Assembly: GCF_000277125.1 (NCBI RefSeq)
Contig: NC_016946.1
Span: 1,116,001-1,180,000 of the forward strand
DNA: 64,000 nucleotides
Direction of reading: 5' to 3'
DNA from: Mycobacterium intracellulare ATCC 13950
Lineage (GTDB): Bacteria; Actinomycetota; Actinomycetes; Mycobacteriales; Mycobacteriaceae
The position numbers and the translations under genes are program-made. Numbering within the stretch: position 1 is the first letter of the stretch; the number at the start of each line of letters is the position of its first letter. Shown in pieces: positions 41,684 through 50,272 of the stretch. The notes below the pieces were generated by a model. It was given only the letters and a program-made list of their open reading frames with translations. It was not told where the DNA came from and made no database searches.

Positions 41684-43189
41684 TCAGTCCGGTTCGCCGT
41701 ACTCGTCGAACCAGTACGCCAGTTTGCCGCGGCGACTCACCGCGCGGAGCCTGCGCTCGGTGGGGGCGCGCGTCTTGGGTGTCGTGACGATCAGCAGCTC
41801 ATCGCCGGCCTGGATGCGGGTGTGGGGCTGCGGGACGAAGGTGCGGCCCTTCCGGATGATGAGCGTGATGACGGCCGGGTCGGGTAGCCGCAACTCGAGC
41901 ACCGAGACGTTGTGCAGCCGCGACGGTGGCGACACCGTCATCGTCAACAGTTCGGCCTCCAACACGTCCAGCGGCGCCGCTTCCACCTGGATCTCCCTCG
42001 TGGCTTCACGCGAGATCAGCCCGATCCTGTGCGCCAGCAGGCTCAATCCGGGGCCCTGGATCAGGGTGAACACCACGACCAAAATGAACACGATGTTGAG
42101 CAGCCGGTAGCTGTCCGCGACCCCTTCGACGATGGGAAACGTCGCCAGCACAATGGGGACCGCGCCGCGCAACCCGGCCCACGAGAGGAACACCTGCTCG
42201 CGCCAGGGCACCCGAAACGGGGCCAGGGAGATCAAGACCGAGAGCGGCCGACCGAGCAACAGCAACACCGCGCCCACGACGATCGCCGGGATCAGTTCGC
42301 TGCCCAATTGGCTCGGGCTCACCAACAGGCCGAGGAGCACGAACAGCCCGATCTGAGCCAGCCAGCCGAGCCCCTCCGCGAAGGACCGGGTCGCCGAGCG
42401 ATGGGGCAACCCGGAGTTCGCCAATATCACCGCCGACAGATACGCGGCGATGAACCCGCTGGCGTGGGCGCTGGCGGCCGCGGCGAACGCCACCATGCCC
42501 AGCGCAAATGTCGCCAACGGATAGAGGCCGGAGGCCGGCAGCGCCGCCCGTCGCATCGCGAAGGCGCCCAGCACGCCGCTGAACAGGCCGACCGCGACGC
42601 CGACGACCAGCTCGTACACCACGCCAGTCGCGGCGGTTCCCGGCGCCAGCGTCATGGGGGTCGTGCTGAACATGAGCACGAGAATCGCGGCGGGCGCGTC
42701 GTTGAATCCGGACTCGGCCTCGAGAAGACCGGCGAGGCGCCTGGGCAGCGGTAGGACGCGCAGGACCGAGAACACCGCGGCGGCATCGGTGGGCGAAACG
42801 ATCGCCCCGAGCAACAACGAGAGCTGCCAGTTGATGCCGAGCAGCAGGTGCGCGCCCGCGGCGGTGATCACCATGCTGATGCCCACCCCGAGGGTGGCCA
42901 GCACACCCGCGGGTGCCAGCAGCTTGCGGATGTCGGCGAACCGCGTCGTCAATCCGCCTTCGACCAGAATGACGGCCAGCGCCGTGGTGCCGAGGTCGCT
43001 GGCGAGCTGGACGTCGTTGAATTCCAGCCCCAGCCCGTCGTTGCCGAGGGCGACGCCGACCGCGAGGAACAGCAGCAGGCTGGGCAACCCCACTTTGGCG
43101 GCCGCCCGGGTGGCGACGATGCTGGCCAGCAGCACGAGGCCCCCGACCAGCAGCGTCACGTACAGCTGCTGCAAGGTCATGTTGTTCAT
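41684..43189 (-). CDS. CPA1-type K+(Na+)/H+ antiporter with RCK_C domain (NhaP2-like)
   Basis: 501 residues. About 12 membrane helices (roughly 1-400) with the exchanger signatures GAIVSPTDAAAV, ESGFNDAPAAI and FLSWAGLRGAVPIVLA, then a cytosolic RCK_C/TrkA_C domain (about 415-490; AGDELLIVTTP). NhaP2-type proteins expel K+ or Na+ in exchange for H+ and control internal pH and osmolarity. ATG 43189. It is divergent, over 112 bases, from a TrkA-type regulator, which suggests they work together. Confidence 0.88.
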   Translation of the reverse strand: MNNMTLQQLYVTLLVGGLVLLASIVATRAAAKVGLPSLLLFLAVGVALGNDGLGLEFNDVQLASDLGTTALAVILVEGGLTTRFADIRKLLAPAGVLATLGVGISMVITAAGAHLLLGINWQLSLLLGAIVSPTDAAAVFSVLRVLPLPRRLAGLLEAESGFNDAPAAILVLMFSTTPMTLAPGTAATGVVYELVVGVAVGLFSGVLGAFAMRRAALPASGLYPLATFALGMVAFAAAASAHASGFIAAYLSAVILANSGLPHRSATRSFAEGLGWLAQIGLFVLLGLLVSPSQLGSELIPAIVVGAVLLLLGRPLSVLISLAPFRVPWREQVFLSWAGLRGAVPIVLATFPIVEGVADSYRLLNIVFILVVVFTLIQGPGLSLLAHRIGLISREATREIQVEAAPLDVLEAELLTMTVSPPSRLHNVSVLELRLPDPAVITLIIRKGRTFVPQPHTRIQAGDELLIVTTPKTRAPTERRLRAVSRRGKLAYWFDEYGEPD

Positions 43190-43301
43190 CGCCGTTCGGT
43201 CGCGGCTCAGGCCAGCGAAGTCGGGTTGTGTGCAAGTGAATCACTAGTAACACTAATGACTAGCTGGGGTACACGCCGACCAGCCGTCAGGAGAGTGGAT
43301 A

Positions 43302-44024
43302 GTGCGCATCGGGATCGCCGGCGCGGGCGCGGTCGGTCGTTCGGTCGCACTCGAGCTACTCGAGGCCGGTCACCGCGTCTTGCTGATCGAGCGCAACGTC
43401 GACCATTACGTACCGCAGACGGTGCCCGACGCGGAGTGGCTACTCGCCGACGCGTGTGAGCTGGCGTCGCTCCAAGAGTCGGGACTGCAGCTGTGCGATG
43501 TCGTCATCGCGGCAACCGGCGACGACAAGGTGAACCTCGCGGCGGCGTTGTTGGCCAAGGCCGAGTTCGGGGTCGCTCGAGTGGTGGCGCGCGTCAACGA
43601 CTTGAGAAACGAGTGGCTGTTCACCGAGGCGTGGGGCATCGACGTGGCGGTCTCCACGCCCCGCGCCATGGTGGCCGGGGTCGAGGGGGCCATCGACGTC
43701 GGCCACCTCGTGCAACTGATGGGGCTCGCGCGCGGTCAGGTCGGCCTGTCGAAACTGACACTGCCGGTGGACAACCCGCTTGTCGGCCGCCGGATTAGTG
43801 ACCTGCCGCTGCCGGATAACGCCGCGTTGATCACCGTGCTGCGCGCCGGCAGCGTCATCTTGCCGCAGCCCGACGACGTGCTCGAGGCCGGCGACGAAAT
43901 GTTGTTCGTCGCAGGCAGTGCCGCCGAGAATCAGGTCCGCGCCCTCATCGTCCAGGGCGCCCCGGCCCGGGCGGCGCGCCGGCGTGAAATACCGGCCGGC
44001 CCGGTGAGAAACTTGCCCGCCTAG
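43302..44024 (+). CDS. TrkA/RCK K+ channel-transporter regulator, CeoC paralogue
   Basis: 240 residues: RCK_N NAD-binding domain (MRIGIAGAGAVGRSVALELLEAGH; ATGDDKVNLAAALLAK) and RCK_C domain (about 150-220; LEAGDEMLFVAGS). It closely follows CeoC/Rv2692 as I recall it (VVARVNDLRNEWLFTEAWGIDVAVSTPR). RCK proteins gate K+ transport in response to nucleotides. GTG 43302 follows CAGGAGAG. A Trk membrane subunit is not in view; the divergent antiporter is the likely partner. Confidence 0.85.
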   Translation: MRIGIAGAGAVGRSVALELLEAGHRVLLIERNVDHYVPQTVPDAEWLLADACELASLQESGLQLCDVVIAATGDDKVNLAAALLAKAEFGVARVVARVNDLRNEWLFTEAWGIDVAVSTPRAMVAGVEGAIDVGHLVQLMGLARGQVGLSKLTLPVDNPLVGRRISDLPLPDNAALITVLRAGSVILPQPDDVLEAGDEMLFVAGSAAENQVRALIVQGAPARAARRREIPAGPVRNLPA

Positions 44025-44050
44025 TTCGGGCCCAACGCGTGCCACCTACC

Positions 44051-44064
44051 TAGAACACGTTCTA
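44051..44064 (+). promoter_or_regulatory. KstR operator before the DUF3556 gene
   Basis: TAGAACACGTTCTA is a symmetric palindrome (CTAGAAC-AC-GTTCTAG counting the flanks) and fits the KstR consensus TnnAACnnGTTnnA at every fixed position. It overlaps the start of the -10 hexamer (44063-44068), so binding would repress. It puts the gene in the sterol-catabolism regulon. Confidence 0.82.
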
Positions 44065-44068
44065 GTCT
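44063..44068 (+). promoter_or_regulatory. -10 hexamer TAGTCT of the DUF3556 gene
   Basis: TAGTCT, eight bases, then ATG 44077; leaderless-type spacing, partly covered by the KstR box. Confidence 0.5.
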
Positions 44069-44076
44069 GTGGAACC

Positions 44077-45801
44077 ATGGGATTTCTGAAGCCCGAGCTA
44101 CCGCAGCTCGACATGGCCGAATGGAACAAGGGCAGCCGCAGCGACAAGATCCGCCCGATGGCCAAGCACTGGGCCGAGGTCGGCTTCGGCACACCGGTCG
44201 CGCTGCACCTGTTCTACGTCGTCAAAATCCTGCTCTACATCCTCGGCGCGTGGGTGTTCGCCTCGGCCACCCGCGGCCTCGGCGGGTTCACACAGGTCGC
44301 GTCGTGGTGGTCGGAGCCGATCGTGTTCGAGAAGGTCGTGCTCTACACGATGCTGTTCGAGGTGATCGGATTGGGCTGTGGCTTCGGCCCGCTGAACAAC
44401 CGGTTCTTCCCCCCGATGGGTTCGGTCCTGTACTGGATGCGCTTCGGCACCATCCGGCTGCCACCCTGGCCGGACCGCGTGCCACTGACCAAGGGCACCA
44501 AGCGCAAACCGATCGACGTGGCCCTGTATGCGCTGTTCCTTCTGGTGACGTTCGCGGCGCTGTTCGCCGACGGCACCGGGCCGATCCCCGAACTGGGCAC
44601 GACCATCGGGCTGTTGCCCGCATGGAAGGTCGTGCTGATCCTGCTGCTGCTCGCGGTGCTCGGCCTGCGCGACAAGGTGATCTTCCTGGCCGCGCGTGGC
44701 GAGGTCTACGCGACGATGGCGGTGACGTTCCTGTTCGCCGCGCCCGACATGATCGTCGGGTCCAAGGTGGTGTTCCTGGTGATCTGGATGGGCGCCGCGA
44801 CATCCAAACTCAACAAACACTTTCCGTTCGTGATCTCCACGATGATGTCGAACAATCCGCTGGTGCGGCCCCGCTGGCTGAAAAGGCGCTTCTTCGAGAA
44901 GTTCCCGGACGACCTGCGGCCGGGGTGGCTGTCGCGGTGGCTGGCGCACCTGAGCACCGCCATCGAGATGCTGGTGCCGCTGCCGCTGTTCTTCTGTCAC
45001 GGCGGCTGGCCCGTCACGGTGGCCGCGGTGGTCATGGTGTGCTTCCACCTCGGCATCCTGGTCTCGATCCCGATGGGCGTGCCGCTGGAGTGGAACGTCT
45101 TCATGATCTTCGGGGTGCTGTCGCTGTTCGTCGCCCACACCCAGCTCGGTCTCGCGGATCTCAAGCACCCGGTGGTGGTGGCGATCCTGTTTGTCGTGAT
45201 CGCGGGAATCGTTCTGCTGGGCAACATGTTTCCGCGCAAGATCTCGTTTCTGCCCGGGATGCGGTACTACGCGGGCAACTGGGACACCACGCTGTGGTGC
45301 ATCAAGCCGTCCGCCAACGACAAGATCGGCAGGGGCATCGTGGCGATCGCCAGCATGCCGCAGGCCCAGCTGGAACGGTTCTATGGCAGCCCGGAGGCGG
45401 CGCAGATTCCGCTCTACATGGGATACGCGTTCCGCGGCTTCAACACTCACGGCCGGGCGCTGTTCACGCTGGCGCACCGCGCCATGGCCGGCCAGAACGA
45501 GGACGACTACGTCCTCACCGACGGCGAGCGGATCTGCAGCACCGCGATCGGCTGGAACTTCGGCGACGGCCACATGCACAACGAGCAGCTGATCAGCGCG
45601 CTGCAGGAGCGCTGCCACTTCGAACCGGGCGAGGTCCGCGTGGTTCTGCTTGACGCGCAACCGATTCACAAGCAAACGCAGGCGTATCGGTTGGTCGACG
45701 CCGCGACCGGTGAGTTCGAGCGCGGCATCGTCCGGGTCGCCGACATGGTCACCCGCCAGCCCTGGGCCGACGACGTTCCCGTCGAGGTGGTGTCGGGGTA
45801 G
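44077..45801 (+). CDS. DUF3556 polytopic membrane protein, KstR-boxed
   Basis: 574 residues. Eight or more hydrophobic helices spread over about 45-390 (for example LHLFYVVKILLYILGAWVFA; AVVMVCFHLGILVSIPMGV), then a soluble C-terminal part with conserved-looking SATAIGWNFGDGHMHNEQL-type sequence. DUF3556 proteins occur in mycobacteria and relatives with no proven function. Control by KstR, read from the operator, suggests a role in sterol or sterol-derived lipid use, perhaps as a membrane enzyme of the fatty-acid-desaturase or HTTM type. ATG 44077. Confidence 0.82.
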   Translation: MGFLKPELPQLDMAEWNKGSRSDKIRPMAKHWAEVGFGTPVALHLFYVVKILLYILGAWVFASATRGLGGFTQVASWWSEPIVFEKVVLYTMLFEVIGLGCGFGPLNNRFFPPMGSVLYWMRFGTIRLPPWPDRVPLTKGTKRKPIDVALYALFLLVTFAALFADGTGPIPELGTTIGLLPAWKVVLILLLLAVLGLRDKVIFLAARGEVYATMAVTFLFAAPDMIVGSKVVFLVIWMGAATSKLNKHFPFVISTMMSNNPLVRPRWLKRRFFEKFPDDLRPGWLSRWLAHLSTAIEMLVPLPLFFCHGGWPVTVAAVVMVCFHLGILVSIPMGVPLEWNVFMIFGVLSLFVAHTQLGLADLKHPVVVAILFVVIAGIVLLGNMFPRKISFLPGMRYYAGNWDTTLWCIKPSANDKIGRGIVAIASMPQAQLERFYGSPEAAQIPLYMGYAFRGFNTHGRALFTLAHRAMAGQNEDDYVLTDGERICSTAIGWNFGDGHMHNEQLISALQERCHFEPGEVRVVLLDAQPIHKQTQAYRLVDAATGEFERGIVRVADMVTRQPWADDVPVEVVSG

Positions 45802-45809
45802 GCGCGGTT

Positions 45810-45855
45810 GTAACGCCACGGCGACATTTCCCGCCGGAAACCGCCGTGGCGTTAC
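45810..45855. terminator. bidirectional hairpin between DUF3556 and metE
   Basis: GTAACGCCACGGCG (45810-45823) and its exact complement CGCCGTGGCGTTAC (45842-45855) form a perfect 14-bp stem around an 18-base loop, which itself contains a TTCC/GGAA mini-stem. It lies between two convergent stop codons (45801 and 45868) and can fold in either direction. No U-run follows, as is usual for mycobacterial terminators. Confidence 0.75.
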
Positions 45856-45867
45856 TCCCGCGATGCC

Positions 45868-48138
45868 TCAGACCCCCGCGCGCACTTCCTGCGCGGCGGC
45901 GACCATGTTCTTCAGCGACGCGGTCACCTCGTCGGAGTTGCGGGTCTTCAGTCCGCAGTCGGGGTTGACCCAAAGCCGTTCGGCCGGAACGGCTCGCAGC
46001 GCCGCGCGCAGCGACTCTGCCATCTCCTCGGTGCTCGGCACCCGGGGCGAGTGGATGTCGTAGACGCCCGGTCCGACGCTGTTGGAGAAGCCGATCGCGT
46101 TGAGGTCGTCGAGCACCTCCATGTGTGAGCGTGCCGCCTCGATCGACGTCACGTCGGCATCCAGATCGGCGATCGCGCCGATCACATCGCCGAATTCCGA
46201 GTAGCACAGGTGGGTGTGGATCTGCGTGGAGTCCGCGACACCCGACGTGGCCAGCCGGAAAGCCCCTACGGCCCAACGCAAGTAGTCGTCCTGGTCGGCG
46301 CGACGCAGCGGCAGCAGCTCACGCAGCGCCGGCTCGTCGACCTGGATCACCGCGATACCGGCGGACTGCAGGTCCACGGTCTCGTCGCGAATCGCGAGCG
46401 CCACCTGGTTGGCGGTGTCGGCCAGCGGCTGGTCGTCGCGCACGAACGACCACGCCAGGATCGTCACCGGACCGGTCAGCATGCCCTTCACCGGCTTGTC
46501 GGTCAGCGACTGCGCGTACTTGGCCCACTCCACCGTCATCGGGTGCTGGCGGATCACGTCGCCGTAGAGGATCGGCGGACGCACGCAGCGGCTGCCGTAG
46601 GACTGCACCCAGCCGTTCTTGGTGGCGAAAAAGCCCTCCAGCTGCTCGGCGAAGTACTGCACCATGTCGTTGCGCTCGGGCTCGCCGTGCACCAGCACGT
46701 CGATCCCGAGGTTCTCCTGCAGCTTGATGACGTCGGCGATCTCCTGCTTCATCCGCTTTTCGTACTCGGCCGCGTCGATCTCGCCGGCGACCAGCGCGGC
46801 GCGGGCCTTGCGGATCTGAACGGTCTGCGGAAACGACCCGATCGTCGTCGTCGGCAGCGGCGGCAGCTGCAGCCGCTCGTCCTGGCTGGCCCGGCGCCTC
46901 GCCGCGTCACCGCGGTGTGTGCCGGAGGCCACGATCGATTCGATGCGGGCACGGATGCGGTCGTTGTGCAGGCGCGGATCGCTCTTGCGGGAGGCCACCG
47001 CGGCGTTCGATGCCGCGATCTCCTCGGCGACCGCCTCGCGCCCCTCGCGCAGCGCGCGAGCGAGCGCCACCACCTCGCCGACCTTCTCCTGTCCGAAGGC
47101 CAGCCAGCTGCGCAGCGCCTCGTCGAGTCCGGTCTCCGGCTCCAACGAATACGGGACGTGCAGCGTCGAGCAGGATGTCGAGACGGCAACCGCGGCAGCC
47201 GAACCCAGCAGGCTCGCCAGCTTGTCCAGCGCCGCCTGCAGGTCGGTGCGCCAGATGTTGCGTCCGTCGACGACGCCGGCCACCAGTACCTTGTCGGCTA
47301 GTTCGGGGACCGCGGCGATGGCCGTGTCGGGACCGTAGACCAGGTCGACGCCGATGGCCTCGACGGGCGTGCGGGCCAGACCGGCTAACGCCGCGCCGGG
47401 GTCACCGAAGTAGGTGGCGACGTAGATCGACGGCCGGTTGCTCACCGCGCCGAGCTTGTTGTAGACGGCCTCGGCCAACGCGGGCGCGTCGGGGGAGGCG
47501 TCGGTCACCAGCGCCGGCTCGTCGAGCTGCACCCACTGCGCGCCGTTGTCGGCGAGCAGCGACAGCAGCTCGGAATAGATCGGCACCAGTTCCTCGAGTC
47601 GTTCGATGGGTGCGCCCGCGCCGTCGACGCCCTTGCTGAGCAGCAGGAAGGTGATCGGCCCGATGACGACCGGCCGCGCGGGAATGCCCTGTGCCAGTGC
47701 CTCTTTCAGCTCCGAGAGCACCTTGTCGGGGTTCAGCGCGAACTTCGTGGTGGGGGCGATCTCGGGAACGATGTAGTGGTAGTTGGTGTCGAACCACTTG
47801 GTCATCTCCAGCGGCGCGACGTCGGAATTGCCGCGCGCGGCAGCGAAGTAGCGGTCGAGGTCGTCGGAGACCTGCGTGGCACGGGCCGGCAGCGCGTCGA
47901 GCATCACCGCGGTGTCCAGCATCTGGTCGTAGTAGGAGAAGGTGTTCACGGGCACCGAGTCGAGGCCCGCGGCCGCCAGGCCCGCCCAGGTGTCGCGGCG
48001 CAGTGTCGCGGCGACGGATTCCAGTTCCGATCTGCTGGTGCGGCCGGCCCAGTAGCCCTCGGTGGCGCGCTTGAGTTCGCGTTTCGGGCCGATGCGCGGC
48101 GAGCCGGTAACCGTGGCGGTGAATGGTTGAGTGGTCAC
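45868..48138 (-). CDS. metE: cobalamin-independent methionine synthase MetE
   Basis: 756 residues, near the size of Rv1133c. Transfers methyl from 5-methyltetrahydropteroyl-triglutamate to homocysteine without B12. The N-terminal barrel starts [17 protein letters not shown]; the catalytic barrel carries [12 protein letters not shown] and a zinc-site cysteine in [11 protein letters not shown] 48138 follows AAAGGAC and matches the family N-terminus, although the frame is open to 48252. A cobalamin riboswitch lies 165 bases upstream, so the gene should be off when B12 lets MetH work. Confidence 0.97.
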   Translation of the reverse strand: MTTQPFTATVTGSPRIGPKRELKRATEGYWAGRTSRSELESVAATLRRDTWAGLAAAGLDSVPVNTFSYYDQMLDTAVMLDALPARATQVSDDLDRYFAAARGNSDVAPLEMTKWFDTNYHYIVPEIAPTTKFALNPDKVLSELKEALAQGIPARPVVIGPITFLLLSKGVDGAGAPIERLEELVPIYSELLSLLADNGAQWVQLDEPALVTDASPDAPALAEAVYNKLGAVSNRPSIYVATYFGDPGAALAGLARTPVEAIGVDLVYGPDTAIAAVPELADKVLVAGVVDGRNIWRTDLQAALDKLASLLGSAAAVAVSTSCSTLHVPYSLEPETGLDEALRSWLAFGQEKVGEVVALARALREGREAVAEEIAASNAAVASRKSDPRLHNDRIRARIESIVASGTHRGDAARRRASQDERLQLPPLPTTTIGSFPQTVQIRKARAALVAGEIDAAEYEKRMKQEIADVIKLQENLGIDVLVHGEPERNDMVQYFAEQLEGFFATKNGWVQSYGSRCVRPPILYGDVIRQHPMTVEWAKYAQSLTDKPVKGMLTGPVTILAWSFVRDDQPLADTANQVALAIRDETVDLQSAGIAVIQVDEPALRELLPLRRADQDDYLRWAVGAFRLATSGVADSTQIHTHLCYSEFGDVIGAIADLDADVTSIEAARSHMEVLDDLNAIGFSNSVGPGVYDIHSPRVPSTEEMAESLRAALRAVPAERLWVNPDCGLKTRNSDEVTASLKNMVAAAQEVRAGV

Positions 48139-48279
48139 GTTTTTCGTCCTTTTATCAACGGTCTGGTCACCGCCGGCAGACGCGAGGCCGAACCGTCTCG
48201 CGGTGCGTGCCCGATTTTCTTTCAGGCACTTACCACTAACGGTTACGGTCAAACGCCCATTCCACGAGGCGATGAGCCC

Positions 48280-48300
48280 GCCGGACGCGGCGCGTCCGGC
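48280..48300 (-). promoter_or_regulatory. GC hairpin just after the riboswitch
   Basis: Nine-bp stem (GCCGGACGC and complement) closed by a three-base loop, directly downstream of the conserved B12 box in the metE leader. Candidate terminator or switch hairpin acting as the expression platform. Confidence 0.5.
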
Positions 48301-48302
48301 AC

Positions 48303-48512
48303 AGCTGGCAGGTCTTCGGACTCGCAGGCGCGCACCAGGTGGTGCTCACGCCCGGCCGACGATGCGGCCCGGAAGGGCCGCTGAGGAGCCGGGCAGTTCC
48401 TAATGGCCGTCGCTTCCCAGTCTTTTCGCCAGACCAGTGCTCGTGACGGCGGTCGTTCCTGCATACCGCTGCGGGACAGTCCCGGACTCCCACCGGGTTC
48501 CCTCTTGCGAAG
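48303..48512 (-). promoter_or_regulatory. cobalamin riboswitch of metE
   Basis: On the minus strand the leader reads GAACCCGGTGGGAGTCCGGG (about 48500-48481) then ACTGTCCCGCAGCGG, later ACTGGTC...TGGGAAGCGACGGC and finally GCGAGTCCGAAGACCTGCC (48325-48307). These are, in order, the conserved P1/P3 side, the L5 receptor region and the B12 box of adenosylcobalamin riboswitches. Mycobacterial metE genes are known to have this control. Bases 48513-48604 upstream hold only the probable promoter, with two CATGTC repeats near 48513-48527. Confidence 0.93.
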
Positions 48513-48604
48513 CATGTCTAACATGTCTCGCTCGATGCCGACGCCGCGTTGTGCGGTGACGGCAGACCAGCTGCGTAGCGCAGCTTACTCCGCTGGTGAC
48601 GGGG

Positions 48605-49246
48605 TCAGCGAGCCAGTGCCTGGGCGATCGGGACGTCGCCGTTGTTGAACTCGATGGTGCGGCCGATCGTGGAGTCGTCCGCCAGCGCGGCGGCGGCGAC
48701 GTGCGCGACGTCGGCGCGCGAAACCGAGCCCTTGCCCTCGCCCAGCGCGATGCGCCCGGTCGCCGGCTCGAGGGTGAGCCGACCCGGGCCCAGCACCGTC
48801 CAGTCCAAGTCGCTGGCGCGCAGGTGGGCGTCCGCGGCCGCCTTGGCCTCCGCGTAGGCGAAGAACGGGTCGTCTTGCGGCACACCATGATCCGGGCCCG
48901 CGCCGAAGTAGGACACCATCACGAACCGCGTGACGCCCGCCTGGGCCGCGGCATCGATCACCCGGATGGCCGCGTCGCGGTCGACGGCATAGGTCCGTGC
49001 CGGGTTCCCGCCGCCGGCCCCGGCGGAGAACACGACCGCGTCATGCCCGGCCAGCAGGCCGGCCAGGGCGTCGGTGTCGAGCCGCTCGATGTCGGCCGTC
49101 ACCGGTTCGGCGCCGGTGGCGGCGACATCGCCGGCGTGGTCCGGGTTGCGGAAGACCGAGCTCACGTCGTCGCCGCGTTCGGTCAGGATCCGGGCCAGTT
49201 GCAGGGCGACCTTGCCGTGGCCGCCGATGAGGGCGATGCGAGCCAT
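48605..49246 (-). CDS. atypical SDR, NAD(P)H-binding protein
   Basis: 213 residues. NAD(P)-binding IALIGGHGKVALQLA at 4-18, SAGAGGGNPARTYAVDRDAA and a YAEAK pair (Tyr/Lys) typical of SDR_a5-like sugar-epimerase-fold proteins. These bind NADPH and are often redox sensors or reductases; no substrate is known. ATG 49246. It follows the next SDR gene by 87 bases. Confidence 0.85.
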   Translation of the reverse strand: MARIALIGGHGKVALQLARILTERGDDVSSVFRNPDHAGDVAATGAEPVTADIERLDTDALAGLLAGHDAVVFSAGAGGGNPARTYAVDRDAAIRVIDAAAQAGVTRFVMVSYFGAGPDHGVPQDDPFFAYAEAKAAADAHLRASDLDWTVLGPGRLTLEPATGRIALGEGKGSVSRADVAHVAAAALADDSTIGRTIEFNNGDVPIAQALAR

Positions 49247-49333
49247 GCCCCCACGCTACTTCCCGCCAAACTGCAACTCCCGACGCGAACGCCGGGTAGA
49301 GCGGTAGGCGGTTACAGTCTCGCGGGAGAAAGG

Positions 49334-50176
49334 TTAGAGCTTCACCTTGCCCATGATGATGTCGATGATCGGCTTGCCCGGCGCGTAGGCACCGGTCATC
49401 GAGGCCATGGTGTGGCCCGAGTCCACCAGCAGGGTGATCCCGCTGACGCCGCAGGCCGCCTCGCTGTTGAGGAAGGCCATCACGTCGCCCATCTGCTCGG
49501 GCGTGTGCACCTTGGAGCCGGTCTCGTCGCGGTAGTCCTGGGCGAAGGACAGCCACAGGTCGGCGTTGGCCTGGGCCAGCGGGGTGTCGGTCGGGCCGGG
49601 GCAGATCGCGTTGATGCGAATGCCCTTCTTCGCCAACGGGTAGCCCTGGGTCGCCACGTAGGTGTTGATCACCTTTTTGCTGGTGCCGTAGTGGTTGATC
49701 CCTTCGGCCTCGTGCGCCTGGCACCACGCCTCCGCCGCCGCGAAGTCCGGGGTGGCCAAAAATTCCAGCATCAGGTCCAGGTCGTTCTCCCAGCCCATGC
49801 CCGCGACCGAGGAGATGAAGCAGATGGCCGAGCCGTTGGGCAGTTGGTCCTTTTCCAGCAGGCGGTCGATCAGGTGGCGGTGGCCGATGAAGTTGATCTT
49901 CATCAGGTCGATCGTTCCGTCGGCGACGCCGGCGGCGGAGAACACCGCGTGGATGGGGCCGTCGACCTGCTCGAGGGCGGAATCGATGGACGCGGGGTCG
50001 CGCAGGTCCACCTGGACGGACTGGGCGACCTTGTAGTCCACCGGCGCGTAGTCCATCACGATCACTTCGGCCCCCAGTTCGGCCGCTGACTTGGCCGCGG
50101 CGGCGCCCATGCCAGTCGCGCCGCCGACCACCAGAGCGCGCTTGCCGTCGTAGCGCAACCGATCGACAATGGTCAT
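49334..50176 (-). CDS. short-chain dehydrogenase/reductase
   Basis: 280 residues. Cofactor motif ALVVGGATGMGAAAA, serine in CFISSVAG and catalytic HYGTSKK. Resembles hydroxysteroid/coniferyl-alcohol dehydrogenase-type SDRs with the C-terminal GHTMASMTGAYAPGKP. It probably oxidises an alcohol to a ketone. ATG 50176 follows AAGGGGA. It lies downstream of the double-TetR gene, with an operator-like motif in the gap that is shared with the TetR promoter. Confidence 0.87.
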   Translation of the reverse strand: MTIVDRLRYDGKRALVVGGATGMGAAAAKSAAELGAEVIVMDYAPVDYKVAQSVQVDLRDPASIDSALEQVDGPIHAVFSAAGVADGTIDLMKINFIGHRHLIDRLLEKDQLPNGSAICFISSVAGMGWENDLDLMLEFLATPDFAAAEAWCQAHEAEGINHYGTSKKVINTYVATQGYPLAKKGIRINAICPGPTDTPLAQANADLWLSFAQDYRDETGSKVHTPEQMGDVMAFLNSEAACGVSGITLLVDSGHTMASMTGAYAPGKPIIDIIMGKVKL

Positions 50177-50220
50177 GGAAATCCCCTTCTCGGATAATGC
50201 CAACGCGGTTCTAACTGCTC

Positions 50221-50239
50221 AACTGTATGGGTAACAGTT
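50221..50239. promoter_or_regulatory. inverted repeat AACTGT-n7-ACAGTT
   Basis: Perfect 6-base arms around ATGGGTA in the gap between the TetR and SDR genes. Probable operator of a dimeric regulator, overlapping the shared motif at 50232-50248. Confidence 0.5.
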
Positions 50240-50248
50240 ATTTGGTTC
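50232..50248 (-). promoter_or_regulatory. shared motif GAACCAAATnnnTGTTA, copy upstream of SDR
   Basis: Minus strand GAACCAAATAACTGTTA. Fourteen of 17 positions match 51619-51635, upstream of the TetR gene. Confidence 0.5.
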
Positions 50249-50272
50249 AATACCGGGGCGGGTTATTGCGGT

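Noticed and set aside
44098..45819. 573-codon ORF antisense to DUF3556
   Set aside because: Composition (Gln, His, Arg, Asp) is that of a GC-rich shadow frame; the plus strand has coherent membrane helices.
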